A DNA stretch of 64,000 nucleotides, taken from NCBI RefSeq assembly GCF_001021975.1, contig NZ_CP009928.1:2918001-2982000 (forward strand), written 5' to 3'. Position numbers and translations under genes: made by a program. The stretch comes from Chryseobacterium gallinarum. GTDB lineage: Bacteria; Bacteroidota; Bacteroidia; Flavobacteriales; Weeksellaceae. This document shows, in pieces, positions 34,290-43,662 of this stretch. Positions within the stretch are counted from its first letter, which is position 1, and every line of letters starts with the position of its first letter. A model generated the notes under the pieces. The model ran no database searches. It was not told the origin of the DNA and saw only the letters and a list, made by a program, of their open reading frames with translations.

Positions 34290-37200
34290 ATGAAGAATTG
34301 GTCTTTTAAAAAATGGAATACCGTTTTAGGATGGGTAATGTTCAGTATTGCTCTTATCACGTATCTATCTACTATAGAACATTATTTGAGTTTCTGGGAT
34401 TGTGGAGAATACATATCTTCTGCAGTGAAGCTGGAAGTAACCCATGCTCCCGGAGCAGCACTTTTTCAGATCGTAGGAGCTGTTGCCAGTATATTTGCTT
34501 TCGGAAATGAGGCTAATTACTCCATTGTGATTAATATGGTGTCAGCACTGTGCAGTGCATTTACCATACTATTTTTATTCTGGACCATTACTCATATACT
34601 TAGAGATCTGTTAAAAAAAGAATTTGAAGATATTTCCAAAGGCCAGCAGACCGCTATTCTTTTCGCAGGAGTAATAGGATCACTCTGCTTCACATTTTCA
34701 GATACATTCTGGTTTTCTGCTGTAGAAGGGGAAGTGTATGCTATGGCGAGTATGTTTATTGCGTTGCTGCTATGGCTCATCACCAAATGGGAAAATGAAT
34801 ATAAAGAAAAAGATAATGAGCGCTGGCTTATTCTGATATTTTATATCATAGGTCTTTCCGTAGGAGTACACATGATGTGTATGCTGGTAATCCCTGCAGT
34901 CTGCCTGATCTATTATGCTCGAAACTATACATTTACCTGGAAAAACTTTATCTGGGCGAACCTTATTACACTGCTTATACTGGCTATCGTATTTAAAGGT
35001 ATTTTCCCGCTGATCATGACCCTGTTTGGTAAACTGGAAATATTCTTTGTAAACGGGTTGGGGCTGCCTTTCCATTCAGGAACTATTGCAGCATTTATTT
35101 TAATGGTAGCGATCTGTTATTTCCTGATCAAATATGCAAGGAAAACTAAAAAAGGTATATACCAGACGATTACATTGTCCATTGTTTATATGATGATTGG
35201 TTTTTCATGCTGGGTCGTAATTCCTATCAGGGCAAATGCCAATCCGCCAATGAACCTTAATGATCCTGATACCGCCATTGGTATGCTGGATTATTATAAC
35301 AGAGAGCAGTATGGAGACTGGCCTACCATTTACGGGCAAAACTATACTGCATTCCTTGATGCGAATGGGATTGAGAAAAATGAAGACGGAAGTTTTAAAA
35401 CACAGAAAACCGGGGAAATCTTTGAAAAAGATGAAAAAACCGGAACGTACAGGAAAATCGGAGACCGTTTTAACTATGTTTTCAGTAAGTCTCAGGTAAG
35501 CTTAATGCCTAGAATGTTCAATGAAGATAAGGATGTCATGGCTAATTATATATCAATGTATGGTGCTCCGGATTTTACATTCAATTATGGTAACGAGGAC
35601 ATTGCAGATAACCCTGAAGCCAAAAAAATATTTGATGAATTAAGAGCAAAGTATGAAGATAAAACAATCACGGCTTCAGATTATTTAAAAGTAAAACCTT
35701 ACAACCTAATTAATGTTCAGAGACCATCTTTTGCCCAGAATATGGAGTATTTCATCAGCTTTCAAAACGGATATTATTTTGTGAGATATCTTATGTGGAA
35801 TTTTGTAGGAAGGCAGAATGATCTGGAAGGACATATGGAAATTACTAATGGGAACTGGATTTCGGGAATTCCGTTTATCGATAATGCAATGTGGGGAAAT
35901 CAGGATAAAATGCCTGCAAAATTCAAAAATGAAAGTACGGTTGCCTTCTTTTTTCTACCCCTTATTTTAGGTCTGATTGGTTTCTTTTTCCAGCTCAATA
36001 GAGATTTTAACCGTTTTTATGCAATACTGGCGCTGTTCATTACGACCAGTGTAGGGATTGTTTTTTATACAGGAATAAAACCTTTTGAAGTAAGAGAAAG
36101 AGATTACGCTATGGTGGGGTCATTCTATGCTTTTGCCATTTGGATCGGATTGGGAGCAGGAGCTTTATTATGGTTCTTACAGTCTAAAATCAAATCCGCC
36201 GGTGCTAATATTGCATTGGGAGTTGTATTGTTAGGAATTCCTTTTATGATGGGCTTCCAGAATTATACGGCACATGACCGCAGCCATAAATCCGCAGCTT
36301 ATGATTATGCTTATTCATTCCTGAAATCACTGCCTAAAAATGATATTGTCTTTTTATACGGAGATAATGATACTTTCCCGGTATGGGCAATTCAGGAAAC
36401 AGAAAGATTCAGGGATGATGTAAAAACAGTAAACTTTACACTGCTTGCAACGCCATGGAATATAGATCAGGTAAAACGCAAAACCTATAATTCAATGCCT
36501 ATCCCGGGGCAATTAACCCGTGAAGATTATAAAGATGGAGTAAATGATCAGATCTATCTGGTAAAGAAAGAGGATTGGGAAGGTATTTTTGCAAATCTTA
36601 AAGAACAGGGAGCTCCTGAAACTGAACTTCAGCAATTTAGAAAATATCTTACTCAGGATTCAATGACTTTGAAGGAAGCAGTGAATTTTATTAAATATAA
36701 ATCCCCTGAGAAAGATGAGATCCTGAAAATGATTTTCGGAGAAGAACGATATGAAAAATACAACTTCCTTCCAGTGTCTAAATTTATTCTTCCGGTTAAT
36801 AAGCAAAATGCTGTAAATGCAGGAATTATGAGTGTTTCTGACGTGGCAATCGCAGCAAACCAGATCATAATTGATTATAAAGGAAGTACTATGTATAAGA
36901 ATAATCTTATGATGCTGGACATGCTTGCTAATTTTGACTGGAAACGTCCTATAAACTTCTCTTCAGGAGGAATTTATGACAGTGAAAATATTTTTTACCT
37001 TGACAATTACCTGCAATTTGATGGTTTTACATACCGTTTGGTTCCTATAAGCACCCCTGCGGGGAGCGGTGGTGAAATGGGACGGGTAGATGGAAATTCA
37101 TTATATAATATTGTGAAAAACTACAAATGGGGAAATTTTAAAAACAAAAATATTCATTACGACGAAACAGCAACTTCTAATATTATTGGCTATAGAACCT

Positions 37201-37769
37201 CTGTAAGCAGGGCTGCAGAAGCTTTGGCCATGACAGGGCAGAAGGAAAAAGCAACTGAGCTCCTTGACCTTGCTGTTAAAGAAATTCCGACTGAAAAATA
37301 TAATGATCCCCGCTCACTAAGCTCTATAGTATATGGATATATTCTTGTAGGTCAGGAAACCAAAGCAGTGAAAATGGCAGAGGATCTCCAAAAAGATATC
37401 TTTAAGGAATATGATTATTATCTAAGTCTTGATCCTTCTGACCAGAAATATCTCAGAAAACAGATGCGGGCTAAACCAATGGAATATTCTATGGTAGTTG
37501 CAGCCGTAACCAATGCATTTAATAAATTAGGACAAAAAGATAAAGGATATGCTTATCTCGTACGTTCTATAGAACCGATTGACAAAAAGTTCAATGTATT
37601 TATTAAGGGACTGCAAATGAAGGAAAAAGCAATCAATAAACCTGAAGATGTACAGAGAATCACACCTTTTTACCAATATTTATTTGATATAATGGGTGAG
37701 TATGATTCTACGTATGCCAGAGAAAAAGAAGAACAGATAACCAATGCGATGATAAAAGCAACACAATAA
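34290..37769 (+). CDS. DUF2723 membrane glycosyltransferase-like protein
   Basis: A very large (1159 residues) protein. The N-terminal half has about a dozen membrane segments and the DUF2723 signature, including LSFWDCGEYISSAVKLEV (about 31-48) and THAPGAALFQIVG, an arrangement like GT-C glycosyltransferases where an acidic residue in the first periplasmic loop is catalytic. A central soluble domain and a C-terminal repeat-like helical region (about 960-1159) follow. The human relative TMEM260 is reported to be an O-mannosyltransferase. A lipid-phosphate sugar would be the donor. It is monocistronic. Confidence 0.85.
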   Translation: MKNWSFKKWNTVLGWVMFSIALITYLSTIEHYLSFWDCGEYISSAVKLEVTHAPGAALFQIVGAVASIFAFGNEANYSIVINMVSALCSAFTILFLFWTITHILRDLLKKEFEDISKGQQTAILFAGVIGSLCFTFSDTFWFSAVEGEVYAMASMFIALLLWLITKWENEYKEKDNERWLILIFYIIGLSVGVHMMCMLVIPAVCLIYYARNYTFTWKNFIWANLITLLILAIVFKGIFPLIMTLFGKLEIFFVNGLGLPFHSGTIAAFILMVAICYFLIKYARKTKKGIYQTITLSIVYMMIGFSCWVVIPIRANANPPMNLNDPDTAIGMLDYYNREQYGDWPTIYGQNYTAFLDANGIEKNEDGSFKTQKTGEIFEKDEKTGTYRKIGDRFNYVFSKSQVSLMPRMFNEDKDVMANYISMYGAPDFTFNYGNEDIADNPEAKKIFDELRAKYEDKTITASDYLKVKPYNLINVQRPSFAQNMEYFISFQNGYYFVRYLMWNFVGRQNDLEGHMEITNGNWISGIPFIDNAMWGNQDKMPAKFKNESTVAFFFLPLILGLIGFFFQLNRDFNRFYAILALFITTSVGIVFYTGIKPFEVRERDYAMVGSFYAFAIWIGLGAGALLWFLQSKIKSAGANIALGVVLLGIPFMMGFQNYTAHDRSHKSAAYDYAYSFLKSLPKNDIVFLYGDNDTFPVWAIQETERFRDDVKTVNFTLLATPWNIDQVKRKTYNSMPIPGQLTREDYKDGVNDQIYLVKKEDWEGIFANLKEQGAPETELQQFRKYLTQDSMTLKEAVNFIKYKSPEKDEILKMIFGEERYEKYNFLPVSKFILPVNKQNAVNAGIMSVSDVAIAANQIIIDYKGSTMYKNNLMMLDMLANFDWKRPINFSSGGIYDSENIFYLDNYLQFDGFTYRLVPISTPAGSGGEMGRVDGNSLYNIVKNYKWGNFKNKNIHYDETATSNIIGYRTSVSRAAEALAMTGQKEKATELLDLAVKEIPTEKYNDPRSLSSIVYGYILVGQETKAVKMAEDLQKDIFKEYDYYLSLDPSDQKYLRKQMRAKPMEYSMVVAAVTNAFNKLGQKDKGYAYLVRSIEPIDKKFNVFIKGLQMKEKAINKPEDVQRITPFYQYLFDIMGEYDSTYAREKEEQITNAMIKATQ

Positions 37770-38359
37770 TAACCTGCTGTGCATTTTGAAATAATATTAT
37801 CTTCTTGCTTATCTGGTGATTATTCAACACAAAGGGGCATAAAGAATTACTGAGAAAATATTGAAATTAAGTTGAAAGACGTTCCACATATTGTAAATTT
37901 ATTTTACAATGAGCAATAAGTAAACAAAGGCTGATCTTAATGTCAGCCTTTGCTTTAAAGTATTTTTATTTTGAATTTAATCCAAAAAAAATTACTGCCG
38001 GAAGACAGTAATAAGAAAGATCAGCGATATGGTGTTCGTTCAGTTTGTGATTTTTCGAACAGGGATGAATGTGCTGCTCAAAATAAACTGATCTTTAAAC
38101 GCTGCTCAATTCGGTAGTCGCATGCAATATTCCTAATCTGAATGAAAACTCATGTCTGAGTTGATTACGATAAAAACTTCATGACGGAATTTATTTAACT
38201 TTAACCGGTTATTTATGCAGCTTCTTTATATCATGGTTATTTATTATATTGAAATGAACTCTTCCACTGCCTTATTAAAACTGTTTTGAGTACATTTGAT
38301 CATAATAGCTCAAAAAGGTACAATCATGCAAATCTTTTTGCAAAAGTATATCACATTGC
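37770..38359. other. Intergenic region before LuxR-type gene
   Basis: Nearly 600 bases without a convincing open frame. It contains an inverted repeat ATTGTAAA/TTTACAAT (37890-37910) and the terminator at 37925-37952. The remainder shows no recognisable RNA or repeat. Confidence 0.5.
37925..37960 (+). terminator. Terminator downstream of DUF2723 gene
   Basis: CAAAGGCTGA (37925-37934) pairs perfectly with TCAGCCTTTG (37943-37952) and is followed by a T-rich stretch. Confidence 0.7.
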
Positions 38360-38424
38360 TTTGAAAATTACTACACTTTTGTGTAGATTTGTGATAGTAA
38401 AGCTAAAACTACCTTTTCGTGTAG
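38360..38424 (+). promoter_or_regulatory. Promoter and paired operators of LuxR-type gene
   Basis: TTTG (38360-38363) and TAGATTTG (38384-38391) are 20 bases apart, a good promoter. CTACACTTTTGTGTAG (38371-38386), a perfect palindrome with a 4-base centre, overlaps the promoter, and a second copy, CTACCTTTTCGTGTAG, lies at 38409-38424 near the expected transcription start. The two are 38 bases apart start to start. Binding there would block transcription, so autorepression is a reasonable guess. Confidence 0.6.
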
Positions 38425-38448
38425 TAGTATAGTGGTGCTTATAACATT

Positions 38449-39207
38449 ATGGAAGAAATAAACAGGTTTTTTAATGATAAAAATGAAGTCAGTCGCGATG
38501 CAGATATTGATTTCAGCCAGTCCGGGGATTATCTGGAAGCGATAAAAGCTCTTTCCAGGACTACTTATCAGAGTCTGTATGTCATTAATTATCAAACCCG
38601 CGGATTTGAATATGTTTCTGATAATCCGCTTTTTTTATGTGGAAAAACTTCAGAAGAAGTAAAAGAGTTGGGATATGCTTTTTACTTTCAGAATGTTAAG
38701 CCTGAAGATGTAGAAATGCTGATTAAGATCAATGAAGCAGGGTTTGGATTTTATGAAACCATTCCGGTGGAAGAGAGAAAAATGTATTCCATTTCCTACG
38801 ATTTTAACCTGATCAATAGTAAAAATAATCTGATCCTTGTGAATCATAAGCTTACACCCATGTTCCTGACAGAAGAAGGACAGGTCTGGAAAGCATTATG
38901 TGTGGTTTCTCTCTCCAGCAATAGTATGTCCGGAAATGTAGTTCTCAGTAAAGAAGGAGCGGATGAAGTCTGGAAATATGATTTGATAGAAGAAAAATGG
39001 GAAAAAAACGAAAAAATAAAGCTGTCATCCAGAGAGTTTGAAATTTTAAGTCTGTATGCCAGTGGAATGACCATCAATGAAATTGCCGGTAAACTTTTTA
39101 TCACAGCAGATACGGTGAAATTTCACAGAAAAAAACTCTTTGAAAAGATTGGAGTAAATAATATTGCCGAAGCTCTTGCCTATGCAAAGACTAATAAATT
39201 ACTGTAA
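38449..39207 (+). CDS. LuxR-type transcriptional regulator with PAS-like sensor
   Basis: A 252-residue regulator. Residues about 30-170 form a PAS-like sensory domain (TYQSLYVINYQTRGFEYVSD), and the C-terminal helix-turn-helix (about 188-248) is of the LuxR/FixJ type: LSSREFEILSLYASGMTINE and a recognition helix in TADTVKFHRKKLFEK. There is no receiver domain, so it is not a classical response regulator. It has a promoter with two palindromic sites. The next gene downstream is an L,D-transpeptidase lipoprotein; whether this is a target is unknown. Confidence 0.85.
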   Translation: MEEINRFFNDKNEVSRDADIDFSQSGDYLEAIKALSRTTYQSLYVINYQTRGFEYVSDNPLFLCGKTSEEVKELGYAFYFQNVKPEDVEMLIKINEAGFGFYETIPVEERKMYSISYDFNLINSKNNLILVNHKLTPMFLTEEGQVWKALCVVSLSSNSMSGNVVLSKEGADEVWKYDLIEEKWEKNEKIKLSSREFEILSLYASGMTINEIAGKLFITADTVKFHRKKLFEKIGVNNIAEALAYAKTNKLL

Positions 39208-39220
39208 AAGATATCGTTAT

Positions 39221-39245
39221 TACCGTTTTTTTACGGTATTTTAAA
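39221..39245 (+). terminator. Weak terminator after LuxR-type gene
   Basis: TACCGT (39221-39226) pairs with ACGGTA (39233-39238) across a T loop, followed by TTTTAA. Confidence 0.45.
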
Positions 39246-39318
39246 GAATGTCTTTTATGATTCAATTTTAGGTCTGATATTTGTACTGGGTAGCCAAACT
39301 AGATGGCCAATTTTATTT

Positions 39319-40362
39319 ATGAAGAACATATCTGTGAAAAAAACTTTTATTTATACCTGTTTATGTGCAATATTTCTGGTTTCATGTAAAAAAGAAATAG
39401 AGAAAATAAGCGATACTTTTAAAGATACAGTTACTGCATCAGAATCTCCTGAAGAAGAAAAAGATACAGTAAAGAAAGACTCCGTACCTGTAGTGAAGAA
39501 AGAATCTGTTCCGCCTGTTATACAGGAGAATGGTTTTTATAATGCGTTTGTTATTCCGAAGGATAAGAAAATCAGAGATTCCGTATATGCTGAATTTAGT
39601 AAAAAGTATAATGAGAAGGAACGTGCGGCGATTCTTGCTCTCAATAGATTAGATTCTAAAAGCAAATGGAATTCCGATACCCTTGTCGTTCCTGCGAAAA
39701 TAGATACAACCCTGATGGCGTATTCGCCGTTTCCCATGCAGCTGGATATATTAAGCGGGGTGAAGAAATTTGTGATTTTTTCATATCCTATACAGGCATT
39801 TGGAGTGTATTCTAACGGAAGCCTTATAAAATGGGGGCCCACAAGTATGGGAAAAAAATCAGCCCAGACAACGAGAGGCCTTACTTTTGCAAACTGGAAA
39901 AAGAAATTATCCATTTCCACCGTCAGCAGCGAATGGAAACTACCTTATAACTTTAATATTCACAATATAGGAGGAATCGGATGGCATGAATATACCCTAC
40001 CCGGATATCCTGCTTCCCATTCTTGTTTAAGACTGCTGAGAAAAGATGCACAATGGCTGTATTCATATGCAGATACCTGGATCCTGAATCCGGGAGGTGC
40101 TACTACAAAAGCCAGAGGTACGGCAGTTATGGTATTCGGGGATTATAACTGGGGAGGAAGAAAACCATGGAGAAAACTTTTAAATGACCCGAACGCCAAT
40201 AATATTTCTGTGGAAGAGCTGACAAAACTATTGGAGCCGGAAGTTCCCAAAATGCTGAAAGAACAAGCCAACAGGGAAAAAGTAGTAGATTCCATTAAAA
40301 CGGCTAAAGCAATGGCTACACCCATTCAGAGTGAGCAGACTGCAAAGCCTGTGACTAACTAA
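39319..40362 (+). CDS. L,D-transpeptidase (YkuD domain) lipoprotein
   Basis: It should cross-link peptidoglycan stem peptides or attach proteins to the wall. The 347 residues have a lipobox LVSC (Cys23), an acidic/Lys spacer, a domain with FGVYSNGSLIKWGPTSMG, and the catalytic block GWHEYTLPGYPASHSCLRL (222-240) with His224, Cys237 and Arg239. The usual SHGC triad motif reads SHSC here, a Gly to Ser change. A tail rich in Lys/Glu follows. The stop overlaps by 8 bases with the stop of a gene on the other strand. Confidence 0.87.
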   Translation: MKNISVKKTFIYTCLCAIFLVSCKKEIEKISDTFKDTVTASESPEEEKDTVKKDSVPVVKKESVPPVIQENGFYNAFVIPKDKKIRDSVYAEFSKKYNEKERAAILALNRLDSKSKWNSDTLVVPAKIDTTLMAYSPFPMQLDILSGVKKFVIFSYPIQAFGVYSNGSLIKWGPTSMGKKSAQTTRGLTFANWKKKLSISTVSSEWKLPYNFNIHNIGGIGWHEYTLPGYPASHSCLRLLRKDAQWLYSYADTWILNPGGATTKARGTAVMVFGDYNWGGRKPWRKLLNDPNANNISVEELTKLLEPEVPKMLKEQANREKVVDSIKTAKAMATPIQSEQTAKPVTN

Positions 40363-40882
40363 TTTTTTTTTCAAATTGTAAAGTGGATTCTTCAGCAAAT
40401 TTCCTGAGCTTAAGCATTTCTTCTTTTCCTTTGTGCTGCCCGAATCTCGCAGCCAGATAAGTAAGGAGAATAAAAAATAACATTACAAAAGAAGCGCTCA
40501 ATGCCCAGGGGTATTCGGCGCTTTTTATTTGCTTTTCCACATAGTACATGGTGAAGAAAGTCATCCATAAAATAGAAAAAGAAAAATAAAGAAACATAAA
40601 AAAGGTCCAGACTGCAGAGCTGGGACCAAAGACTCCCCGGATGGTGGTATGCTCATCTTCAATTTCCACCCGCAAGGAAAGGCGTGGTTTCCAGTAGTTA
40701 TCATTTGCCGTTTCTACCCAGATTGTAGCAACTTCCTTATTGATGTTACCTGTAAATTCTCCTTTATGTTCCGCAAGATACTTTTTCAGATTTTCAGCAT
40801 ATTCTTCTTTGGTAAGATGGGTGAGCATCTTAAATCTCGGCCGGGTTCTTATTTTATCTATTGTGCTTTCTTCCGTTTTCAT
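40355..40882 (-). CDS. Hypothetical membrane protein
   Basis: A 175-residue protein with an N-terminal soluble part (about 1-88) and two membrane segments (about 90-113 and 126-145), then a charged C-terminal helix. The soluble part includes FTGNINKEVATIWVETANDN and RLSLRVEIEDE, with no family recognised. It starts 3 bases after the stop of the retropepsin-PDZ gene and is probably co-transcribed with it. Its 3' end overlaps the L,D-transpeptidase gene. Confidence 0.7.
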   Translation of the reverse strand: MKTEESTIDKIRTRPRFKMLTHLTKEEYAENLKKYLAEHKGEFTGNINKEVATIWVETANDNYWKPRLSLRVEIEDEHTTIRGVFGPSSAVWTFFMFLYFSFSILWMTFFTMYYVEKQIKSAEYPWALSASFVMLFFILLTYLAARFGQHKGKEEMLKLRKFAEESTLQFEKKIS

Positions 40883-40885
40883 ACT

Positions 40886-42205
40886 TTATTCTTGATAAGG
40901 AATGGGATCTTCTAATGTGAAATGTAAGGTTAATTTTTCATTTTTCCGTTCAATTACCATAGTAATGTTGCGTCCTTCATAAGATTTCATAAGCTCTAGT
41001 ATTTTTTCCATTGTCATATTCGAGGCCAGAGTTCCGTTAATGCTGATAATTTTATCCTCTTTTTTCAGCCCGGCATGGTAAGCCGGAGAATCTTTTCTTA
41101 CCCCTGCGATTAAGAATACGGGCTTTAAGCTAAATTTGTATTGAAAAGAATCTGTATATACTTCATTGCCGGTGAGGGCCGTTTTTTTGGTTTCAATCTT
41201 TACAATATCTTCCTTCCATTCCAGTCCGTCCTGTTTAAAGTCCAGTCCACTCATATTAAAATGGAACGGGTCATCAAAGTTTTTGTTTTTTCTCAGATAT
41301 AGTTTTTCATTGGCATAATCGAAAACAGTGGTAAACCTGCGCATAATTTCTCCTCCTATAGAGCCTTTTCTGCCTTCTACCAGATTGACATGCTGAATAG
41401 AAAACTCATCCGGCATAGCAGTAAGGGGTTTCTCAAATCTAAAATCACCCAAATAAAAATTATGAATTCTGCTTCTTTTCCCATAAATATCTCCATTGAA
41501 TCCGCGTCCGATAAAATCATCAATATTAGGTCTGTTGTACACGAAATTTTTGATAAGGGCAGGGAAGAGCCATATCGCATCACTGTTCCCAAGGTCAATC
41601 AGGAGTTTTGAGCTTTTTCTTTCATTAGTCATTTCTACGTCTGCATAGAGATAGGGTTTATATTTTTCAATACTCATAGGAAGCTCTTCATACCTTTTAA
41701 GTTTACTGCTTAAAAGTTCGGTGCTTTCATATATTGTTATCTTTTTTGAGGTATAATTTATTGAAACAGGGTGATTTTTAAAAAAATGATAGCCTATAAT
41801 CCCATTGACAGGAATTCCGACATGAGAAGAGATGTTGAAGCTTTCATCAATAATCAGATAGATAGACATTGAATTATTGACCAGAGATTTCCCTATACGG
41901 GCTATATTGTGATCTGATTTGAAGCCATCTATACTTACATTTCCGCCAAGACCGGAGAATTTTACTTTTTCTACATTTTGTAATCTGATCTCTTTATTAT
42001 CAAGACTGAAAAGAATGGTTTCCGCAACGCCTGTATCCAGCAAAAAAGTAAGTTCGGCACCATTCACGTTAACCGGAATAAAAATAAGGTTATTAATGAA
42101 TTGAAAAGGAATAACTGCTTTTTTGGTATTAATCAGCTCAAAAGAATTTTGTGCATTTACAAAAATGCTTAAAAATAATCCCAGTAAAAAAAGCTTTAAT
42201 TTCAT
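40886..42205 (-). CDS. Retropepsin-like aspartic protease with PDZ domain
   Basis: A 439-residue exported protein: signal peptide MKLKLFLLGLFLSIFVNAQ, a first aspartic-protease motif LLDTGVAETI (Asp57), a second half with LLIDLGNSDAIW (201-212) where DTG is replaced by DLG, and a C-terminal PDZ domain (about 335-435, AGVRKDSPAYHAGLKKEDKI). Such fusions are frequent in Bacteroidota; function is little known. With one intact DTG, it could act as a retroviral-type homodimer or as a pseudo-symmetric monomer. It precedes the 175-residue membrane protein gene by 3 bases. Confidence 0.85.
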   Translation of the reverse strand: MKLKLFLLGLFLSIFVNAQNSFELINTKKAVIPFQFINNLIFIPVNVNGAELTFLLDTGVAETILFSLDNKEIRLQNVEKVKFSGLGGNVSIDGFKSDHNIARIGKSLVNNSMSIYLIIDESFNISSHVGIPVNGIIGYHFFKNHPVSINYTSKKITIYESTELLSSKLKRYEELPMSIEKYKPYLYADVEMTNERKSSKLLIDLGNSDAIWLFPALIKNFVYNRPNIDDFIGRGFNGDIYGKRSRIHNFYLGDFRFEKPLTAMPDEFSIQHVNLVEGRKGSIGGEIMRRFTTVFDYANEKLYLRKNKNFDDPFHFNMSGLDFKQDGLEWKEDIVKIETKKTALTGNEVYTDSFQYKFSLKPVFLIAGVRKDSPAYHAGLKKEDKIISINGTLASNMTMEKILELMKSYEGRNITMVIERKNEKLTLHFTLEDPIPYQE

Positions 42206-42240
42206 TTACTGAATTTACTGAATTTATCCTTACGGAGAAT

Positions 42241-42269
42241 AAAAAAACATTCCAAATACAGGAATGTTT
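42241..42269 (-). terminator. Terminator of esterase gene
   Basis: AAACATTCC (42245-42253) pairs with GGAATGTTT (42261-42269). On the minus strand the stem is followed by a T-run (the A-run at 42241-42247). Confidence 0.75.
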
Positions 42270-42323
42270 GTATAAACTGCAATAAGCTTCGTTTTTTGTT
42301 GAAAATATTTAAAATTGATAAAG

Positions 42324-42962
42324 CTACTTTGTGAAAAAGTCCATGAGGTCCATATAATTCTTTTGATTAACCCCATGTCCGCTCATATACTCTCTGAAAG
42401 TAAAATAGCAGTTGAGGTCATAAAGCAGTTCTGCAGCTTTTCTTCCCCATTCAAGTGGAATAACGGCATCATCTGTACCATGTGAAACAAAAAAGCGGAG
42501 CCTCTCAAGTTTCTTTTTATCCTTTACAATTCCGTCAAGAATTTTTTCCTCCGGATAAGCGCTTAAACAGGCTACATTATTAAATAATTCAGGGTGCTTT
42601 AACGCCAATGCGTAACACAGTATACCTCCCTGACTGAATCCACATAAGTGAACTTTGCTTTCTGTGAGGCCATAATGATTGATGATTTTTAAAATACTTT
42701 CAAGTACCGCGTTCAGCGATTCCTTTGCCTGGGTAACATCAATAAAGTTATCAGGCGTATTAAAATCTATATCGTACCAGGAATACCCCTCAAACTGTGT
42801 GTTTTTCGGAGCTCTGAAGCTTATGATAAGCCAGTCATTAGGTAAAGTTTCCCTAAAACTGAAAAGGTCCTGTTCATTACTGCCATAGCCATGCAGCATA
42901 AAAAGAACAGGAGTGTTGGATGTTATATTTTCCGGTTCTCTTACTAGATAATCTAAATTCAT
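42324..42962 (-). CDS. Phospholipase/carboxylesterase-type alpha/beta hydrolase
   Basis: A 212-residue serine esterase. LHGYGSNEQD (23-32) forms the oxyanion region, GFSQGG (108-113) holds the nucleophile Ser110, HGTDDAVIP carries the acid (Asp165), and the catalytic His is in SGHGV (His196). It has no signal peptide. A TATATTTG box at 42967-42974 ends only five bases before the start codon, so the mRNA may be leaderless. Substrate unknown. Confidence 0.86.
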   Translation of the reverse strand: MNLDYLVREPENITSNTPVLFMLHGYGSNEQDLFSFRETLPNDWLIISFRAPKNTQFEGYSWYDIDFNTPDNFIDVTQAKESLNAVLESILKIINHYGLTESKVHLCGFSQGGILCYALALKHPELFNNVACLSAYPEEKILDGIVKDKKKLERLRFFVSHGTDDAVIPLEWGRKAAELLYDLNCYFTFREYMSGHGVNQKNYMDLMDFFTK

Positions 42963-43177
42963 ACAGCAAATATAATTAATAAATCACATTGTCAGCCTTC
43001 CCGTTTTATTAACCATGCAAGGAGGTTCGGCAGGAGGTGTTGTTTGTTTAACAATTATTTCTTTATCCTGTGTTTTTATAGAGAATGGGGATATTTTTAT
43101 TTTTATTGATTTGATATTATTTGTAAATCTTTGTTGGAAAATTTTCATGAAAGTTATTTTTATATTAATAAAAAACT

Positions 43178-43185
43178 TATATTTG
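43178..43185 (+). promoter_or_regulatory. -7 promoter box of lipoprotein gene
   Basis: TATATTTG matches TAnnTTTG and lies 26 bases before the ATG at 43212. It shows that the open frame from 43131 is too long. Confidence 0.55.
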
Positions 43186-43211
43186 AAACATTAAAAAATC
43201 TATTTGGAGAA

Positions 43212-43643
43212 ATGAAGCAATTTTACAATTCAAAAAGTTTACTTAGACTTTCTTTTTTATTCGTCTTATTATTTTCTGTAATTACCGTTGTGAATTCTTG
43301 TAAAAAAGATGACGATGAGGAGTTTCAGGATCATTTGGTTCAATTCGAAGTGAAAACATCTGCAGGTGGAGTTATTAAAACCATTGTGACTCAGGTGGGA
43401 ACTTCCCAGAATACCATGTACAATACGCTGCAGACACCTTTAAACTCACCATGGACAAGTGGAGAATTTTTTGTGAATTCCAGCCAGGCACAGCTTAATC
43501 TTGATGCCAACGCTGAACTTCCGGATACAGACTCAGAACTGATCATTAATCTTTGGATTGACGGTTCTATTGTCAAAACCGATAAGAAAGTTGGAAAAGG
43601 AACCTTAGTGGCTTCTATTGATTACAGTTTCCTGGAATTGTAA
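43212..43643 (+). CDS. Lipoprotein of signalling island, copy A
   Basis: A 143-residue lipoprotein (ATG 43212; lipobox VVNSC, Cys30, followed by KKDDDEE). The mature part is beta-rich with VQFEVKTSAGGVIKT, SPWTSGEFFVNS and LIINLWIDGSIVKTDKK. The pattern of blocks parallels that of the lipoprotein at 46491 (VVFKAIASSGS, TTWSSPE, VQIWVDGELKKEG), so the two are probably paralogues. Function unknown. It lies convergent to the response-regulator gene. Confidence 0.7.
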   Translation: MKQFYNSKSLLRLSFLFVLLFSVITVVNSCKKDDDEEFQDHLVQFEVKTSAGGVIKTIVTQVGTSQNTMYNTLQTPLNSPWTSGEFFVNSSQAQLNLDANAELPDTDSELIINLWIDGSIVKTDKKVGKGTLVASIDYSFLEL

Positions 43644-43662
43644 ATTTAAATTGATAAAATAT

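Noticed and set aside
36653..36868. Minus-strand frame opposite the DUF2723 gene
   Set aside because: It is a shadow of the long plus-strand gene.
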